DNA of 64,000 nucleotides from Alnus glutinosa (GCF_958979055.1 NC_084892.1:1802001-1866000); one strand, 5' to 3'. Positions 26,156 through 39,547 are shown, numbered from the stretch's first letter. Notes: a model not told the origin generated them from the letters alone. Program-made: numbers and translations.

Positions 26156-27871
26156 TCAGCATTCAGCAATGCCATCCCTATTGAACATATAATCATTACA
26201 AACTCTGCTGCCATCAGGCTCCTGAAAATCTTTCTCAAGACGATGTCCACCGGTTCTGCAGATATAGTTCAGACCTACGAGAAGCTCGGTAATTGCCGCT
26301 TCAGTTTTTGGTTGATTTGCAAAGTAAAGGGTCTGGACCAGCAGCACATTTGTTCCAGAAACTGCATCCTGCTTCTCAAAATTCCGGTCAGAATGCCACC
26401 TTACCATGTTTAGAGCAAGTGGACACAGCCATTCCAATATCTGCCCAAGCGCCTGATGCCACTCTGCTACTAGGGCAGCATTGTAGACAGATGAAGCCAT
26501 GTTTCTGGCATATGACTTTAGCCGCGCCCTCAGAGCAGTTCTTATAGTTGTGGGTAACATATTGTACAGGACATCTCTCTTGTCAAGGCCAATTAAGTGA
26601 GGTGATGAAGCCAGATCCTCAATCAATAAAATCACATTTGCGTAATGGAGAGCTAAAGCAGCATCACCAAGAGTGAATGGGGGTGCAGTCAACAACCTAA
26701 ACTTATTGAAGAACAACAATTTAGAATAGATCCTGTCACTGCAAGATAAAGATTCAATATTTGTGTTATTGGTTTTGTCAATACTTTTCATACGAACACC
26801 AGTCAACCTCATAGAACTACTGCCTGTTGGCTTACAGCTCAGCATAACAGGAGATTCGCTTGCAGCATTCATGCACCACCCTTTGAAAGATCCGACATGA
26901 GCTGATTGATTTGCTTCCACTTTTAGGTGGTTTCCATGTATGGTCGATGACATATGACGTTCATGTCGCTGCTTCTCCTTTCGCCGACTCATGTCACCAT
27001 TTCCTCGCATTGAAACCGACTTCTCGATAGGTCCTGAATAGAACCCAGGTAGATTATTCTCAGATGGATAAACAGAAGAATGCAGAAGAGCAGAAAAGGA
27101 ATGGCTACGAGGAAAACATTCAATATTCATAAGCTGAGAATCAATCATTCGCTCTACAGAAGGCAATTGATAAGTTCCAAAGACATGCTTCATCCTCTCT
27201 AGTATTGTAAAAAGTGATCGCACCAGAAGCCGGACAACATAATCATAAGTTCTATTCCATGGGGACATCTCTCTCAGATTTCTCACTTCCTGACGCTGCC
27301 AGATTACCTTCTTCTGAAACTCAAGCACTTTTACCCGGTTTAACTCAGTATTTTGCATTCTCCTAAGAGTTTGTTCAAGCTCAGCCAGCACTTCCAGCTC
27401 TTGTGAAAATTGTGTCATAGAGGCAACAAATCTCTCCATTTTCTTCATCTTCCGCTCCATCTTCTTCCATCTATATTCCCACCCAGCCCATTGAAAGCCA
27501 TTCTGAATAGGGTCATTAACAAATTGTTCAAAACGGTGATACAAAGGGTCTTTGCACCGCTTCCCAAGCCTGGCCACAGACCTCGCCAGAAATACGAAAT
27601 TCTCAACTATTTCATTCAAGGCAAGTTCCATCAGATAATCATCATCCTCGGATACAAGCTTCTTAAGCCCGATCGAATTCACAATCTCTTTCCTCAACCT
27701 AGGAAACTCCTTATCACTCAAGCATTGCCATAAATTAACCACCTTCAACATCAAGCTAGCAACTTCAAACGCCAAAATTTCAACCACCCCCTTGTCAGCG
27801 TCTGACACACCCTTCCATGGAATCCACTTCATACTACCAAACCACGACTCAGCCCCACTCTCACCCCCCAT
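26156..27871 (-). CDS. DUF3475/DUF668 domain protein (PSI-related family)
   Basis: A single open frame of 571 residues. The N-terminal DUF3475 part starts near residue 30 (VEILAFEVASLMLKVVNLWQ). A charged, probably coiled-coil middle follows (KKMERKMKKMERF... about 135-165 and EVLAELEQTLRRMQ). The C-terminal DUF668 domain starts near 401 (LGDAALALHYANVILLIEDL). Arabidopsis proteins with both domains include the PSK SIMULATOR (PSI1-3) growth regulators and several uncharacterised intronless relatives; the intron-free coding region and length fit the latter better. Gly2 after Met could allow N-myristoylation, but residue 6 is Gly rather than Ser, so this is weak. No catalytic motif is known for the family. 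The first Met (27871) begins MGGESG, and an upstream intron in the 5' UTR is likely. Confidence 0.92.
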   Translation of the reverse strand: MGGESGAESWFGSMKWIPWKGVSDADKGVVEILAFEVASLMLKVVNLWQCLSDKEFPRLRKEIVNSIGLKKLVSEDDDYLMELALNEIVENFVFLARSVARLGKRCKDPLYHRFEQFVNDPIQNGFQWAGWEYRWKKMERKMKKMERFVASMTQFSQELEVLAELEQTLRRMQNTELNRVKVLEFQKKVIWQRQEVRNLREMSPWNRTYDYVVRLLVRSLFTILERMKHVFGTYQLPSVERMIDSQLMNIECFPRSHSFSALLHSSVYPSENNLPGFYSGPIEKSVSMRGNGDMSRRKEKQRHERHMSSTIHGNHLKVEANQSAHVGSFKGWCMNAASESPVMLSCKPTGSSSMRLTGVRMKSIDKTNNTNIESLSCSDRIYSKLLFFNKFRLLTAPPFTLGDAALALHYANVILLIEDLASSPHLIGLDKRDVLYNMLPTTIRTALRARLKSYARNMASSVYNAALVAEWHQALGQILEWLCPLALNMVRWHSDRNFEKQDAVSGTNVLLVQTLYFANQPKTEAAITELLVGLNYICRTGGHRLEKDFQEPDGSRVCNDYMFNRDGIAEC

Positions 27872-27929
27872 CAGAATGCATACACCTCAAACCTAACCAA
27901 TCCAAAAGTTCAAAAAGATACCTCAATTC

Positions 27930-28413
27930 CTGTAAATCAAGCACATAAAAAAAAAAATTAGAAAGTCAAAATGTTAGGATTTAGGAATTTATGCTAAAGT
28001 GAGAAAGTCAATTGCATCTAGGATCAGAAAGGAGAATGTAAAGTGAGAAAATTTATGCTAAACTGACCCAATACTCAGCAGCATAATTTAATACAAAAAC
28101 TAAAAATGAGCGCCGAGAAAAAACCCATTATGCTAAACATAACCCTCGTTTGGTTTCCCAGAAAACAGATGAAAAAGAAGACGAAATTATCTAACCCAGT
28201 TGAGTTAAGCTCACTTAGATGCTTAGGTCCCATACATTTCAAATACCCAAATTTCATTTATTTTCTTGGTAATCTTGATACATATTCTCAGCTAACAAAC
28301 GAATCACCACGCCAAATCTCAGTCAAAATCACCTATTTTTAAAACCCACGAAGAATAACAAAATACAAGTGAAGTCAAAGCACCATGTGTGAGTGAGACA
28401 AAGAGTAACTTAC
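27930..28413 (-). other. Predicted 5' UTR intron of the DUF668 gene
   Basis: On the - strand a strong donor (CAACG/GTAAGT at 28413) and acceptor (GATTTACAG/GAATTG, ending at 27930) bracket 484 bp just upstream of the start codon. The intervening AT-rich sequence has many stops. This is a splice-site reading only. Confidence 0.5.
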
Positions 28414-28666
28414 CGTTGAGATGAAAGAACACTGAGATGTGCGTACAAACAACTATCTGAAGCGACATTGACATCAAGAAGAAAAAAAAGAAGAAGAGGG
28501 TGGGGGCAGGTGGGAGCGCAGATTTGTTATACGGATAAAGGATAGCAAAAGGACAAGTCATGGAGTGTAGAAAATCTGTCAAACCGAGGTAAGGAGATCG
28601 GATTATTTCGGGTTTATGCTTTCGCATATTACGGTGATTATAATACTAGCGCAGAATTGTCGTTTC

Positions 28667-28808
28667 GGGTCGATCGGCTTTGTAGTTTTGTGTTGTAAAA
28701 GTTGCAGCCTTTGCTTATCCGGGTCGATCGGCTTTGTAGTCTTGTGTTGTAAAAGTTGCAACCTTTGTTTATCCGGGTCGTTTGGCTTTGTCGTTTCGGG
28801 TCGATCGC
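28667..28808. repeat. Tandem repeat, about 54 bp x 2.5, upstream of the DUF668 gene
   Basis: The unit GGGTCGATCGGCTTTGTAGT...GTTGTAAAAGTTGCA.CCTTTG.TTATCC is repeated twice with few changes, followed by a partial third unit and another GGGTCGATCG. It lies about 250-390 bp beyond the predicted 5' UTR intron, in the likely promoter. Confidence 0.85.
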
Positions 28809-28859
28809 AAATTTCTTCTTTTATTTTTGTTTTTCCTTTTTTTTGCCCCCTCTAATTTG

Positions 28860-31800
28860 ATTACTCACTTTTTCATAACACATACATCTCATTATTTATT
28901 TTAGCTATTAATTTTCACTATTTTATTTAAATATTTTTTTTCTTTTTTAAAGTACTTATATTTCAAAGTCACTTGCATATCCATCAGGAGTTATTTCTTC
29001 TTCAAATCTTTTAACGTTTGGTAAGTATCGTAGCAACTCACAAATTTTCACCCAGATTTACATTATGATTAGCCAAAATAATATTTGGCTAACCGGATGT
29101 GAATGCTCTTATCCAGTGTTTAGTACTTTTGTTTTGGTGGCTTGAATTTTCTTTTGAATACGGTTAAACGTATTATAATTTTTTATAGATTGACGTAAAA
29201 GTTCTCATTATCATATTAGTCGTTAAATAATTAATTTTAATTGTAGTTAATATAATAGTGTCGAGTAAATTATGACATTAGTTTATAAGTTTATTTGTAA
29301 CTTATTATATCAACAATAAATAAAAATAAATTTAATTGTAATTGTTATGATAAATGTCACGTGAATTATCATGTCTATTTATAAGAAAATTATAATAAAG
29401 TTGTATTACCCCCTACCCATTTTCCTTTCTTTATGTATCTATTTTTATTCATCATTTATGCAAAGCTATCTAATTTATTTTGTTTACTAAAGTGTTTTTG
29501 TCTTGGTGGGATGGATGTGCTGTGGCCTGTGTGCGGAATTATTCGTGTATTTGATTAATTAACTATTTATTTTTTGTTCGTTTGTAAGAGGATTTCTTGT
29601 CCAGCATTGGGAGTTTCAGAGTTTGGGCCTTTGGAACATGGAAGCTAGGGCGAATGGGCAAACAAGGAGGATATGCTTACTTACAACTGTCCTCAGCTCA
29701 ACTAGTTTCAGTAGGATTCATATTTTGGTCGTTAAATTGTTATTTATTTTAAAAGTTTAACATATAGAAATTAGTGAATTTAATAATTTAATTACGAGTA
29801 ATGTTAAAAATTATATTTTTATCCACAACTATCTTACCATATTAACGTGATACCGCTAATCCACCATTATTGTTAAAAAAAAATAAAATAAAATAAAAAA
29901 ATCAATAATAGATTGGTAGTGCTAGATCAGCATAATTGAATAGATGCAAGATAAACACGTGATTTCTAGCATTACTCTTTGAGAAATGCTTTTTGTATTT
30001 TCATATCCTCCCATTTAAAAATCAATAATTGGATTTGTATGATCCACATATGATTTTGATTTTGTGTGAATCCTACAGATCTAATAATTAATTTTCAAAA
30101 TTAGAGGATGGAAGAAGAACCCAAGTCATGATGTATTAAGTAGCGTGCCTCTTACTCTGTAATTAATATTCTAACACTCCACTCATCGTTTAATTGAAAA
30201 GAGAGGTAAATGAAATGAAAAAAAAAAAAAAAAAAAAAAATCAAAGTCATGGGTCTTTATTATGTTAAATAAATTTTTATGCCAAAAACTAAACTATATA
30301 TGCATATGAATGGGATTTGGTTGTTGAAACAAGATAGGTGCATGGGACAACTACTGGGAAAACATGAAGACCTCCGTCTTCAAATGGAGCCAAACGACAT
30401 GTGTTTTGTTTTACTCCCTGGCCGGTTCTCATCAGAGACAGAGTACAGGTAACATCAAGTGATGAGTTGGTGATTATGATTAGTTTTATAGTTATTAGTT
30501 CAAACTATGGATCTTTGTTGCCTTTTCTTCAATTATTTTAATATCAAAAAGTATTAATTAAACTTTAATTCAATCTCATATAGATTAGTTTTGTGAAAAT
30601 ATCTTTTGACTGAAATGGGCCGGCCAAACCAGCCTAAATCTCATAAACGAGTCCTATCCTATAAATCTCAACAGCTAGCCCACATTGCCCAGGGAGGACT
30701 GGGTACACCAGTAGCCCTTACGTCTTGCCCCATCTCTCATCCAAACTCACTAATAAAAGTCAGTATTTTCTTGAGTTTGGGAGGACCTCAGTATGAATGT
30801 TGATTTAATAGGTCTTAAATTGCATTTGGTCTCGTGATTTTACAAGTCAAATGCTCGTTTTTAAACAAATTTGTAGAAAGTGTTTCGTTTGTGAGCACTT
30901 TTAATGCAACAGTAAAATGATATATTTTCAAGTTGTGTTTTCATTAAACATTTGAAATTATTATCGTTCGCACGTTTTGAAACTGTCAAACCAAACGGAC
31001 ACTTAATTATCTCCACGGTCCACCTTTAATTCATACAATAAATTAAGGAGAAAGGGTGGGGGAATTGAGGAAAAAATATGGAGTTTTATTAACGACGCAT
31101 GCCTACGAGAGATTATTAGCATGATCAACGCACATGCAGGAGAAGCCGAAAAGGATTTGGATTCTGTGTATATCGCTTTAATTATAACACTGCAGCTTTA
31201 TTTTTTCATGCTTATTCATTAAAAAAGAGGAATTAAAAATGTGCACAGTGGTCCCCGACACGACCCGACCCTCCCCTCCTTCCCCCAATTCTCAAGTCAC
31301 AACAAACAGTCAAGTCTAAATAGCATAATTTCTTTTTTAAACTTATCTTCCTCAAGAGATTTTATTTTTTTTTTATTTTTTATTTTCTTTTGTTATTCTT
31401 TTTGTTGGGACTCTTCAAAAGGGTCATAAGTATATATTTGAGGCACTGCTTTTACCAACGCACTTATTGGAAAGCCCCCAATTGTTTAATTTAGTTGCAT
31501 TTCTTTTTAGAAAAATGCTATATTAAAAAAAAAAAAAAATCTTTATATTATATTACTTTACATAATAATAAAATGTAGCCCACTTGAATCATTGCATTGG
31601 GATTTTAGGCAATTTGTTGTCTAAATTCATTGCAACTTGTGATATATACTGCTTAAATTATTAACATTGGACAACAAATTGCTAAAAATTCCTATATATC
31701 TTTGAATTGTCACAGCTTGGAAAATGAATTTGTGATAAATTAATGTGTGTAGCCTTGAAACTCCTTAACCCCACATGCTCATCGGTCATCACTGGGGAAT

Positions 31801-32957
31801 CTCTCCTTTTTTATTTAGTGCTTTTCTTCTTACATTTAAGCCATAAAATATGCATTTAATCATTTAATGTGCGCCCGCTAAGTGGAAAAGTAGAAAGAAA
31901 ACTATAAGAGAAAGAAAACTGAATATGAACATGACTGTGATAAAACTTTGAATTTGTGAGAACCAAGTGGATGATGGTTTTGAAATTTTTTTTTTTTTAA
32001 ATATTTATATATAGTTTGGACTAAACATTAGGTTATGTTTTATCAAAATTAGGTTTGATCTCTCAATGAGAAATTCTGATTTTGTCCTTGTTTAAACTGG
32101 CTTTTTTTAAAGTCTCCACCTTTAGGAATTCTTAGGGCGAGAGTTATTTTTGGGAAGTATCATCGCTTAATTAATTAGATTAGTGCCAAAAACATATTTA
32201 TATATGCTTTTGGCAAGAACACATGAGATTCCTTTTTCACTGAGTTTTATTATACTCCATAAGCATAACATGTGCTGCAAAACAGTTTTCTTTTTAGTTG
32301 TTAGCTTCACCAATATTGTTGACCAAAATGCCTCCCCCTCACTTCTTTCTTTTTTATTTTATTTTATTTTATTTTCTTTTTCTCTTTCTTTTTCCATTAC
32401 TTTATTTATTTATTTATTTATTTATTATGTTTTAGGTAATACATGGTTTAAGCATTCTGTGTTAGGTGGAATTGGTTACCAAAGTGGTATAATAAATACC
32501 ATTTCAAATTGGCTGAGCAACCACAAACCATAAAAAAGGAACTGTTTCTTCTCTTTTAAGCAAGATACATATATATATGTCTAACTTTCATCTCAAGCAA
32601 ATTAGCAGTTTCTCATTTATTAGTCCAATAAAGTTACGGCTACTATAGTCAAGTTGGAAGGAGAGCTTTCTTTATCCATGTTAGTTTTTGGAAGTAAAAA
32701 CAGGCTTGAATGGTGCCCACTCATTGACAAAGTTGATCTTTTGATAAATATAACACATGTGCTTTAACTTTTGTCGTTCGTGATTTATTATTTTATGATG
32801 TCAATTTCTGCACGGCTGGAACGGCGATGGGTTCCTATAAAACAGGACCAAGGTCACCGGAAAACGCCGGCCATGGAAATTGAAAAGCTTTTGATGTTTA
32901 AGTAAGTAGAGCATTCACATAAAAAATAGGATAGAGAGAGTTTATGGTGAAAAGAGC
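28860..32957. other. Gene-poor AT-rich region
   Basis: No gene is supported; short open frames at 30606-30803, 31241-31429 and 32183-32533 lack any recognisable protein character. Poly-A runs lie at about 30216-30240 and 31527-31540, and a (TTTA)n run at about 32401-32427. One small MITE is listed separately. Confidence 0.5.
29796..29977. mobile_element. MITE with GAGTAATG...CATTACTC ends
   Basis: Terminal GAGTAATG and CATTACTC are inverted. The arms show weaker complementarity further in (ATCCACAACTATCTTACCA / AGATGCAAGATAAACAC). It is non-coding and AT-rich. Confidence 0.55.
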
Positions 32958-32960
32958 ATT

Positions 32961-33233
32961 TAGGGATGGTAAAATGGGTTATTGTGTCGGATTTGGCCCA
33001 ACCCGTTTTGGCCAAACCGAACCCGACAAATTAACTAAACGGGTTGAGACACGAAACTTGAATACAATACATTTATAAGGGTCATAAACATGTTATAAAC
33101 GAGTTGATAGGTTAACAAGTCAACTTGTGGAATGACCCGTCTGACCCGAACTCATTTAGTCTAAACTTAAACTCTATAACTTTGTGTTGGTTCGTATCGG
33201 ATTCGCGGGTCGTGTCAAAAATTTCCAACCCTA
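32961..33233. mobile_element. Non-autonomous hAT-like element, 273 bp
   Basis: The ends TAGGGATGG and CCAACCCTA form a short TIR. The flanks AGAGCATT (32953-32960) and AAAGCATT (33234-33241) are an 8-bp target duplication with one mismatch, as made by hAT transposases. The inside has the GGGTTG...GACCCG...CGCGGGTCGTGTCAAAAA text common in plant elements of this kind. Related fragments lie near 45225-45330 and 58585-58735. Confidence 0.75.
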
Positions 33234-33241
33234 AAAGCATT

Positions 33242-36200
33242 ACCTGTTTTATGAAATGATGATTCTTTTAATGTAAGGCTCCTTATATATGGTTGTTAAG
33301 AATTGAAATTTGTTAGTGAGTTTTGGGCGGTACATTAATGAGAAAACCCATATGTACATGTCCAAATAAATTTTGAGCTATTAGACCACTTACTCAGACA
33401 GGTAAATCTTATGTGGGCTCTCTCACATGTATTGAGTATTGAAGATCCTTGTCTGGTCCTTGATGGGTGTTGCGTATTTGTTTGCCACCTGGGGGGCATG
33501 TAGTCGTGCAATAATTGTTCGTGTATAGCCTTAAGCTCAGCTCTCTATTTGGAGTAAGGCTCTTGACTATTTGTCTCCATATCATTATTTATTTTGATTA
33601 ATACACATGGATGTAGTGGGTTTTTGCATCAACATCTCTCTTGTTCTATACAATATTATCATATAATTTTGATTAATTATATCGTTGATCCTTTTATATT
33701 AATGATGACGTCCATCTAGCCAAAAAAGAAAGATGACTAGATTCAACCCGGGATAATAAAAAACGTCTCAATAAAAATAATGGATTTAGGGCTCATCAAA
33801 TACGTCTCTAATTTAACAACTTTAAAAATAGGAAATTGATAATTTATTGGCACCATCTAGATAGGAAACCTTCAACTATTTCGTGCGTTAGGAATTAGTC
33901 TACATGGTGTATTTTGAGTGTGCCTCATAATCATTCAATTTGGACTTTGAAGAAGATTTTGATGGTTTAGCAAATCTTGACTTGTATGGGGTCTCTGTAG
34001 GACTTTAAACTTTAAAGTTATATTTTACTAGTAATATTAGAAATTATAATTTTATCTTACAGTATTAATATAGCATTTTCAACCCAAGTTTTTATTAAAA
34101 AATAAAATAAAAAATCCAATGACTAGTTAAGACTATACCTCATACCTTAGTATTGTAAGATATTTGTGAGATTAAAATATAATATATAACATTACTTATA
34201 TTAAAATGTTGTACATTAGATAAAGTTTTTTTTATAAATTTGGTTGATATAAATTTATTTAATTCAATATATTAAATTGATATATGTCCTTTTAGTAAGT
34301 GATTTTATCATACATTTTAAAGGTGACATAAGTCCATTTGAATTAAAAATGTATGCGCGAAAATTATATGCCCTAAGGACATTTGTAAAAATTGAAAAAT
34401 AAAATTATCTTGTTAAGTTTATAACATAATTGTCGAATAAAAATATAATTTTTAACGTTAATTTATTTGAAATGATAAAAATAAAATAAATTGGCAATTA
34501 CATTTTGTCATTTTCAAGGTCCACGTGGACCACATACAAGACGCTGGATACAAACACACTTCCTTAAATATCTACCGCAAATGAGCGCTGAAGTTCCAAT
34601 CGGACGGATGCCAACGATTAACTCATAGATTGGAGCAATAGGGAAGGCGCAGGGTATAGTAACTCTTTTGTTTACGTTATAAAGGATTGCGTGTTTAGTT
34701 CGGTTCGTCAACGGTCTTGCCGACAGCTTTGCTTTTTGCAGTGTTAGAATTGGATTTTTCTGCCTGCCTTTGTTTTCTTTCCCCTTTATTTAATTTTCTT
34801 GTCATTTTTTAAAGCAAACCAAAAAATAAAAGGGAGAAATTATAGGGGCGCCCAGTTTTTTATTCTTTGGTTTTCCGACTTTGTTTAGTAAAGGAAAAAA
34901 TACTTTTAAAATTATAAGATAGAAAGAAAAAAAAAAGGAAAATATTCGATGTACTGTAATTTTTACAAATTAACGTGATAATTCATAATCAACTAAATAA
35001 ATAACGGCATATGGTTGAAAAGTCAATTACTAGTTAGCAAATTAACGAATCAAATTTTTTGCTTAATTATTTCACTAATTATAAATTATCATGCCAAGTT
35101 TATAAGAAAACTTAAGGGTACTTATACTTTTGACCATTATCAATTAACTACATCGGTGTCAAAAATCATCACATTGTACCTGGGGTTGTCTAATTAAAAG
35201 AGTTAATCTTTCCATTCATGTTTCATCCAATATTTTTTTATTAAAAAAAAAAAAAAAAAACACTCATGAAAATTCACTTTTGCCTACCATCGGCAAGGGG
35301 AGATTCCACTCTCAATGGGTGTTAGAGAACCTCGAATATGGGATATCCCCCTCAGTGGGTCGTGGGGTAAATCTCCCTTGCAACCGACCTGCAACCCATG
35401 GGAGAGAGATCCTTCATGCGGGTGGGATCTTACCCTTAAAGTAGGTCCAAAGCACATATACCAAAATAACATTTAACCCAAAAACTTATATGGTAAGAAT
35501 TGTAGCCTAAAAGCACTCAATATATGTAAATATATATACACAATCTTTCTAGGGGCAACTGATCCATTCAAAGGATATCGTAGTTTCCAATATCGAGCTC
35601 AACAAGAACATAAATCCCGTGTGAAATAAAATGTTAGAAATTCGTTTCTTTTAATTTTCTGTACAAATACGAACTAATAATTTAAAATTAGAGGTGTTAT
35701 AAAAGTTATTTCAAGGATAATTGATATGTGGTTGGCAAGTGTTCACATTCATGTCGTTTTTTGATCTTTTAATATTGAATCTTCGTATCACTATGAAACA
35801 AAATTCATTAAGTGATTGTTCATCCGGTAAGAAACATGAGATTTGGTTTAGGTGCAGTAAAAAAAAAAAAAAATTGTAACACATTTTCTATAGTTTTTTT
35901 TTTTTTTTTTTTTTCAAATGGTCTAGATTTAATATTTTTTTCCTATTTTTTTCATAAAAAAGTTAGAATTAAATATAGACAAGTGAAAAAAAAAAAAAAA
36001 CTATAGAAGGTGTGCTATAAATTTATTTATTTTTTATTTTTTTTTATAACATCTAAGCCAAATCCAAAAACATGAGTTAGGTTTTGACTCTCATAGAAGC
36101 GATATTACTCACACACTTGAGAGGGCCGTTGCCTCCAAATTCTTTAAATTTATCTATAAGTTTTATACTTTTTTTTATGACAAACTGTTCAAAATTAATT

Positions 36201-39200
36201 TTTTGTAATTTAATTTTTTATTTTTAAGTTTTACCTCCTCACCTTAATTTTTGTTTCTCCCATTAAAGAAGTCGATCGTAAAGCACTCATATGCCTGATT
36301 ATAACTGAAGTCTCCAAAATGATAATCCGAGTTAGAATGACAATTCGATTGTTCAAATTATTGATAATTTGTTGATATTTTTATTTATTGATGTTCTTGT
36401 AAAATTTATCCATATCCATGAATGATTTAATCTTTGAGCTTAATATTGATAATTAAAAAAGCATTTACTTATAAGATTTTTATAATATTTAGCATTTCTC
36501 TATTTATAAATATAAGTACTTATGTTTACCAATACTCACTAAAATCTCATCCTAGATCATCTCAATTTAAAATGAGATGTGACATGAGAGCATAAATAAT
36601 AAGAAAAAAAAAAAAAGAGAAAGGAGAGAAGGAAAGAATGAGCTAGATGCCCTTTTTTCCTTGGTGCCTTGCTTCGTTTATCTACTTGCCAAAAAAAGAG
36701 ATCTTTTTCTTTTGTTAATTAAAAGGGCCATTTTTTTAAACAAAATTCTCTTCAAACCAAATTGCTTTCAACTCCTTTATTAATATGATATTTGTTTTTA
36801 AAACATATGATTCTTAAATGTATTTTTAATATAAATTAACATCTAATTTTAGAGCCGTGATTTTTATATGTATTTTCACGTATTTTAAAAATATATGTTA
36901 ATTTAAATTGAAAAAACTTTGTCTAATAATTTTGGAAGAAACATTTTATTATATAAAAGAGGGCTGCTTCATTTATGAAAATCAAAAGGTGCCCCGTATC
37001 ATATAGCTGTTTGGAAATAAAAATTCAGTGGAAACAAATAATAATTAATATTATTCTGAAATAAAACAAATTAGAGTTGAGGATTTGAACTTTATTTTGT
37101 ATATAGGTTAATATAATAAAAAAAAGCATTATTTTATGGCGGGTTTATAGCTTTTACAGCACAGCACCAGTTCAGTTTGACTGCATATTTAATCCTGTTT
37201 TGGAGACTTCCATAAAGCCACCTTATATAATTACTCTCTTCTTTTTTATACACACAGCCCAAGATACGACTTCTATCGGCTATTACACAATTGCCCTTCA
37301 ATTGCATCGAGGTCCTCGTTGCCCCCCTCCCTTTTTTTTTTTTTTTTTTTTAAATAAAATTATATCAATTTCAAATGAAATTAATACTATTTATTTTATA
37401 ATCATAATTTAAAATTAACAAATCTAATAGTGTACATAATTTTATATTATTTAATTTTTAAAAAAATGTCGTGTCAATATTAATTTTATATACATTATTA
37501 AATACATTAATTTTAAATTATGATATTTTATTAGATACGGAAAAGATTATTTTTTAAGAGGTTGACATCACCGACGGGCGCAACAATAATGGAAGAGAGG
37601 GGAGAAATGAGAGTGTTTACTTTGCAATGTAGAAGTAGTGTATTTAGCAGGAATGCATGATTATGTATGGGTAAACTGCATTATAATATATAGGAGTGGA
37701 TGACACTCTCATGTTAAACGTTATTAGAATGAGATAAAATTATAGTTTATTGTATGAGTAATGCTATTCTTTACATTAGCTTACGTGGCTTGTTTTAAGT
37801 GACTTATATAAGAAGTCGCTTAAAACGTTACGTCAATTTATGTAAAACTAAGTGTGCAGAGTAAAATTGTTATTTTTTAAAAGGGTAACGTTTCACATCC
37901 ATTTATTACACTAAGTTCACGCTCGTTAATATGATGTGTTTTAAGTAATTTTTTATGTTTATCACTTAAAACATGTCACATCAGTCAATATAAAATAAAT
38001 ATAAAAAGTAACATTACTTTTTTCAAAATTACCAATATAAAATGAGATTTAATAACTGACGGGCTTCACAAATAATCAACTAATAAGCAACTCAAATTGC
38101 CAAATGCCAATTAATGGACTTTTCATATTCCTTTTTTTTTTGAAGGGGACTTTTCATATTCTAAGAACACATCAAGTTTAATAAATCAATTGTTTAATTT
38201 TCGTGTTTAATTTTAATATTTTCACTACTTGTTTGTTAAATTTTTTTGTTTGGGTCAAAAGAATTACAATAATTTTTTGTTGTCACTTACGATGAATAAT
38301 TAATTGATTGAATATATCCAATTTTTTATTTTTTTTTCTCCTAACAATTGATTATGAATTGAACCGTCGGTTTTGACTTTTTAAATTAATTTTATATTGT
38401 AATCTTATCTTAATTGGACTAAATCTATATTAGCTGCATTTGGAACAGAGTAATTAGATTTCGTCGTATTAACGTAATTGACACTTGTACCAGTCCAAAC
38501 ATTTTTATGCTATCAAAGATTGCCCATCATTTTATTTTTTATTTTTTATTTTTTATTTTTATAAAAACCTGAGAGAAAATCATTTTTACTTATTTAGACT
38601 TTAACGGTATAAATTAAAGACACCAAATACATCTCATAAATTATCTCTTTCCTTTCATCCATTCGTGAAATAGTTCTTATTTTCTCATTTCTTGGCAATA
38701 TGTATAATATATTTTAATTGATATTGTAATCAAAATGGAACAAAAAAAAAAAAAAAGAAGAGAGAAAAATAAAACTTGAAAATTTTATATTTATTTCACT
38801 TATGATTGGTCTTTTTAATTAATTTTTGATAGTTTAATATTTGTTCTTATTGCAATTTTATAAAAAAAAAAAAAAAAAAACGAGTCAATCTATTTAACTC
38901 TTTTAGAAAAAATGAAAAATTGAAAATATCATTATTTATATTTAAATTGATCCTTCAAAAATATTCAGAAATTTGAATCTCTTAAAATAAATATGTAGAT
39001 ATCTTTTCTTTATCATTGCCATATAAACAAACATTGCTTTAAAGTCAATATTATTGTGAAAGTATAACCCAATCATTATATATATATATATAATTTTTTT
39101 TTAACAAAAGATCCGTATATTTAATTAAATACTTAAATGTTATGCTTTCACAATATTATGAAAAAGTTATTAATATTTTGACAGCAAATAAAAAACTGTC

Positions 39201-39229
39201 ATTTTTTTTTTCCCCATTTAGAGGGGTAG
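33242..39229. other. Gene-poor AT-rich region
   Basis: No gene is supported. Homopolymer tracts are frequent (35245-35262, 35855-35920, 37330-37350, 38862-38880). A 14-bp perfect palindrome containing a G-box is at 34518-34531, and two adjacent foldbacks lie at about 37745-38020. A GC-richer patch at about 35285-35450 is unrecognised. Confidence 0.5.
37745..38020. repeat. Two adjacent small foldback elements
   Basis: In the first, GTTTTAAGTGACTT (about 37792-37805) pairs with AAGTCGCTTAAAAC (about 37814-37827), flanked by ACGT-rich arms. In the second, GATGTGTTTTAAGTA pairs with TCACTTAAAACATGTCACATC about 20 bp downstream. Both contain the same TTTTAAGTGA/TCACTTAAAA core, so they are probably related MITEs. 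Confidence 0.55.
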
Positions 39230-39547
39230 TTTGGGCATCTCAAAAAAAGATAGGTGTTGTGGTAATTGTGCTTATAGACAGACTACTGTAAAGTCCAGAC
39301 AAGAAAATGGCACCTGTTTCTCAGTCATTTTCTTCTCTTCCAACCATGAATGGAGGGAAGTTTTTATGAAATCTCCCACCAAAGTTAAAAAAAGCTACAG
39401 CAAGCCCTTCCATGCACCCACTTGTGGCGCCATTTGCAGAACACCCACTTTGTTCAAACTTCTCTTCGTCTTTCCTTAACTTCTTCTAGAAAACAAAGAC
39501 AAAACAAGAGAAAACAACACCCATTTCTCCTGTTCAAACATAGTTTA

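Noticed and set aside
30606..30803. Short open frame of 65 codons
   Set aside because: No domain, no splice context and no repeat elsewhere; expected by chance.
35284..35472. Open frame of 62 codons on the minus strand in a GC-richer patch
   Set aside because: It resembles no protein family I know and stops immediately on both sides; more likely a repeat fragment.
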